From contig USBV01000004.1 of the NCBI GenBank assembly GCA_900553055.1, positions 1 to 23,798 on the forward strand: DNA of 23,798 nucleotides. Direction: 5' to 3'. Below, in pieces: positions 22,954 to 23,798 of the stretch. Numbering within the stretch: the stretch's first letter is position 1; each line of letters starts with the position of its first letter. The notes beneath the pieces are model-generated. The model was not told where the DNA came from. It made no database searches and saw only the letters and a program-made list of their open reading frames with translations. The stretch comes from an uncultured Phascolarctobacterium sp. GTDB lineage: Bacteria; Bacillota; Negativicutes; Acidaminococcales; Acidaminococcaceae. A program made the translations under genes and the position numbers.

Positions 22954-23634
22954 ATGGCAGTTATCCAGCTTAAGGATATTATGAAAACCTATATTATGGG
23001 CGATAGCATTGTGCATGCTCTGGACCACGTGAATGTATCCATTGATTTTGGTGAATTCACCGCCATTATGGGCCCTTCCGGCAGCGGCAAATCGACGATG
23101 ATGAATATTTTGGGCTGCCTTGATAGGCCCACCAGCGGCGAATATTACTTAGATGGCAAGGAAATAGCCGGCTATAATGATGACGAGCTGGCGCACACGC
23201 GTAATGCGAAGATTGGCTTTGTTTTCCAAAACTTCAATTTGCTGAGCAAGCTAACAGCGCAGGGCAATGTAGCCCTGCCTTTGGTTTATGCAGGTGTGGG
23301 TGAGGAGGAGCGTATGGAGCGCGCTAAAAAGGCGCTCGAGGCTGTAGGCTTAGGCTCTCGCTTGGAGCATAAGCCCATGGAGATGAGCGGCGGTCAGCGC
23401 CAGAGGGTGGCCATTGCGCGGGCTCTTATTAATAATCCTGCCATTATTATGGCGGATGAGCCTACTGGTAACCTCGATACCAAGTCCAGCTATGAGATTA
23501 TGGATATCTTTAAATATTTGAACGATCAAGGCAAAACTGTAGTAATGGTAACCCATGAGCCTGATATTGCCGAGCAGACCAAGCGCATTTTGGTGATGCG
23601 CGATGGCAAGCTGGTGAGCGACGAAAGAAGGTGA
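22954..23634 (+). CDS. ABC transporter ATPase, MacB/LolD type
   Basis: A 226-residue ATPase. Start ATG 22954 follows AAGGAG (22940-22945) by eight bases; GTG 22945 lies inside that site and is not likely. Motifs: Walker A GPSGSGKST near residue 40, FVFQNFNLLSKLTAQGNV (Q-loop of the LolD/MacB branch), signature MSGGQRQRVAIARAL, Walker B IIMADEPTGNLD, and switch His in VTHEPDIAEQ. It energises the permease that starts five bases later and works with the adaptor upstream. Likely export of a peptide, drug or lipoprotein; substrate unknown. Confidence 0.92.
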   Translation: MAVIQLKDIMKTYIMGDSIVHALDHVNVSIDFGEFTAIMGPSGSGKSTMMNILGCLDRPTSGEYYLDGKEIAGYNDDELAHTRNAKIGFVFQNFNLLSKLTAQGNVALPLVYAGVGEEERMERAKKALEAVGLGSRLEHKPMEMSGGQRQRVAIARALINNPAIIMADEPTGNLDTKSSYEIMDIFKYLNDQGKTVVMVTHEPDIAEQTKRILVMRDGKLVSDERR

Positions 23635-23638
23635 AGTC

Positions 23639-23798
23639 ATGTTTAACGAATCAATAAAAATGGCTCTGGATGGCATGATTTCTAACAAGCTACGCACCTT
23701 TTTGACGCTTTTGGGTATTATCATCGGCGTTGGCGCCGTTATCGCTATGGTCAGCTTAGGCTTTGGCGTAAAGGAGAATATCAAGAATAATATATCCA
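23639..23798 (+). CDS. MacB-type ABC transporter permease, 3' end beyond window
   Basis: Only the first 53 residues are visible: MFNESIKMALDGMISNKLRTFLTLLGIIIGV, then GAVIAMVSLGFGVKENIKNN. This is the standard N terminus of MacB/FtsX-like permeases: a cytoplasmic start helix with the NKLRTFLT motif, then the first membrane helix with LGIIIGVGAVI. It begins five bases after the ATPase stop, so the three genes form an adaptor-ATPase-permease operon. Confidence 0.88.
   Translation, partial: MFNESIKMALDGMISNKLRTFLTLLGIIIGVGAVIAMVSLGFGVKENIKNNIS

Noticed and set aside
1..23798. CRISPR arrays, tRNA or rRNA genes, insertion sequences, phage genes
   Set aside because: No regularly spaced repeats, transposase or integrase genes, terminal inverted repeats or RNA gene signatures were recognised on either strand.

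Overview
The window looks like a chromosome segment of a strictly anaerobic, succinate-using member of the Negativicutes, most like Phascolarctobacterium (Acidaminococcaceae). This rests on one long operon for turning succinate into propionate with a sodium-pumping, biotin-dependent methylmalonyl-CoA decarboxylase. The genus is inferred from gene content and style, not from a search.

Layout. Positions 1-3728 hold transport genes: the end of a nickel/peptide-type ABC permease, an ATPase gene that looks like a fusion of two different ABC families, then a polar amino acid ABC set (lipoprotein binding protein and two permeases). An unusual uroporphyrinogen-decarboxylase-family gene follows (3755-4768). 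Two tandem hairpin terminators separate it from the convergent biotin synthase gene bioB (minus strand, 4941-5915), whose promoter is covered by a near-perfect biotin repressor (BirA) operator. Positions 6222-8590 encode two PLP enzymes of sulfur amino acid metabolism (MetI/MetC-like and MalY/PatB-like). A stand-alone C39-like cysteine-peptidase-fold protein (8722-9345) ends at a clear terminator. Positions 9508-12057 are a compact operon with a DRTGG protein, an anti-sigma-like ATPase, a [FeFe]-hydrogenase-like iron-sulfur protein and a second DRTGG-type protein; it is probably a redox-sensing or signalling module.

After about 620 noncoding bases with promoters and a structured leader comes the main operon (12677-21702): CoA-transferase, methylmalonyl-CoA mutase large and small subunits, MeaB-type chaperone, epimerase, then decarboxylase subunits alpha, delta, gamma (biotin carrier) and beta (membrane sodium pump). 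Together these close a cycle: succinate is activated to succinyl-CoA, isomerised to (R)-methylmalonyl-CoA, epimerised to the S form and decarboxylated to propionyl-CoA with Na+ export; the CoA group then returns to succinate, releasing propionate. BioB upstream can supply biotin for the gamma subunit. Most genes of the operon use a highly biased codon set (Gln almost always CAA), typical of very high expression. Several gaps inside it carry perfect or near-perfect hairpins without strong T tracts, and a true terminator follows the last gene.

The alpha-subunit gene mmdA, which the pathway needs, is broken in this sequence by what looks like an 8-base deletion between CTGG repeats (about 19115). 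It could be a real mutation or a sequence/assembly error. The window ends with a MacA/MacB-type efflux operon (21868 onward), the permease being cut by the window edge.
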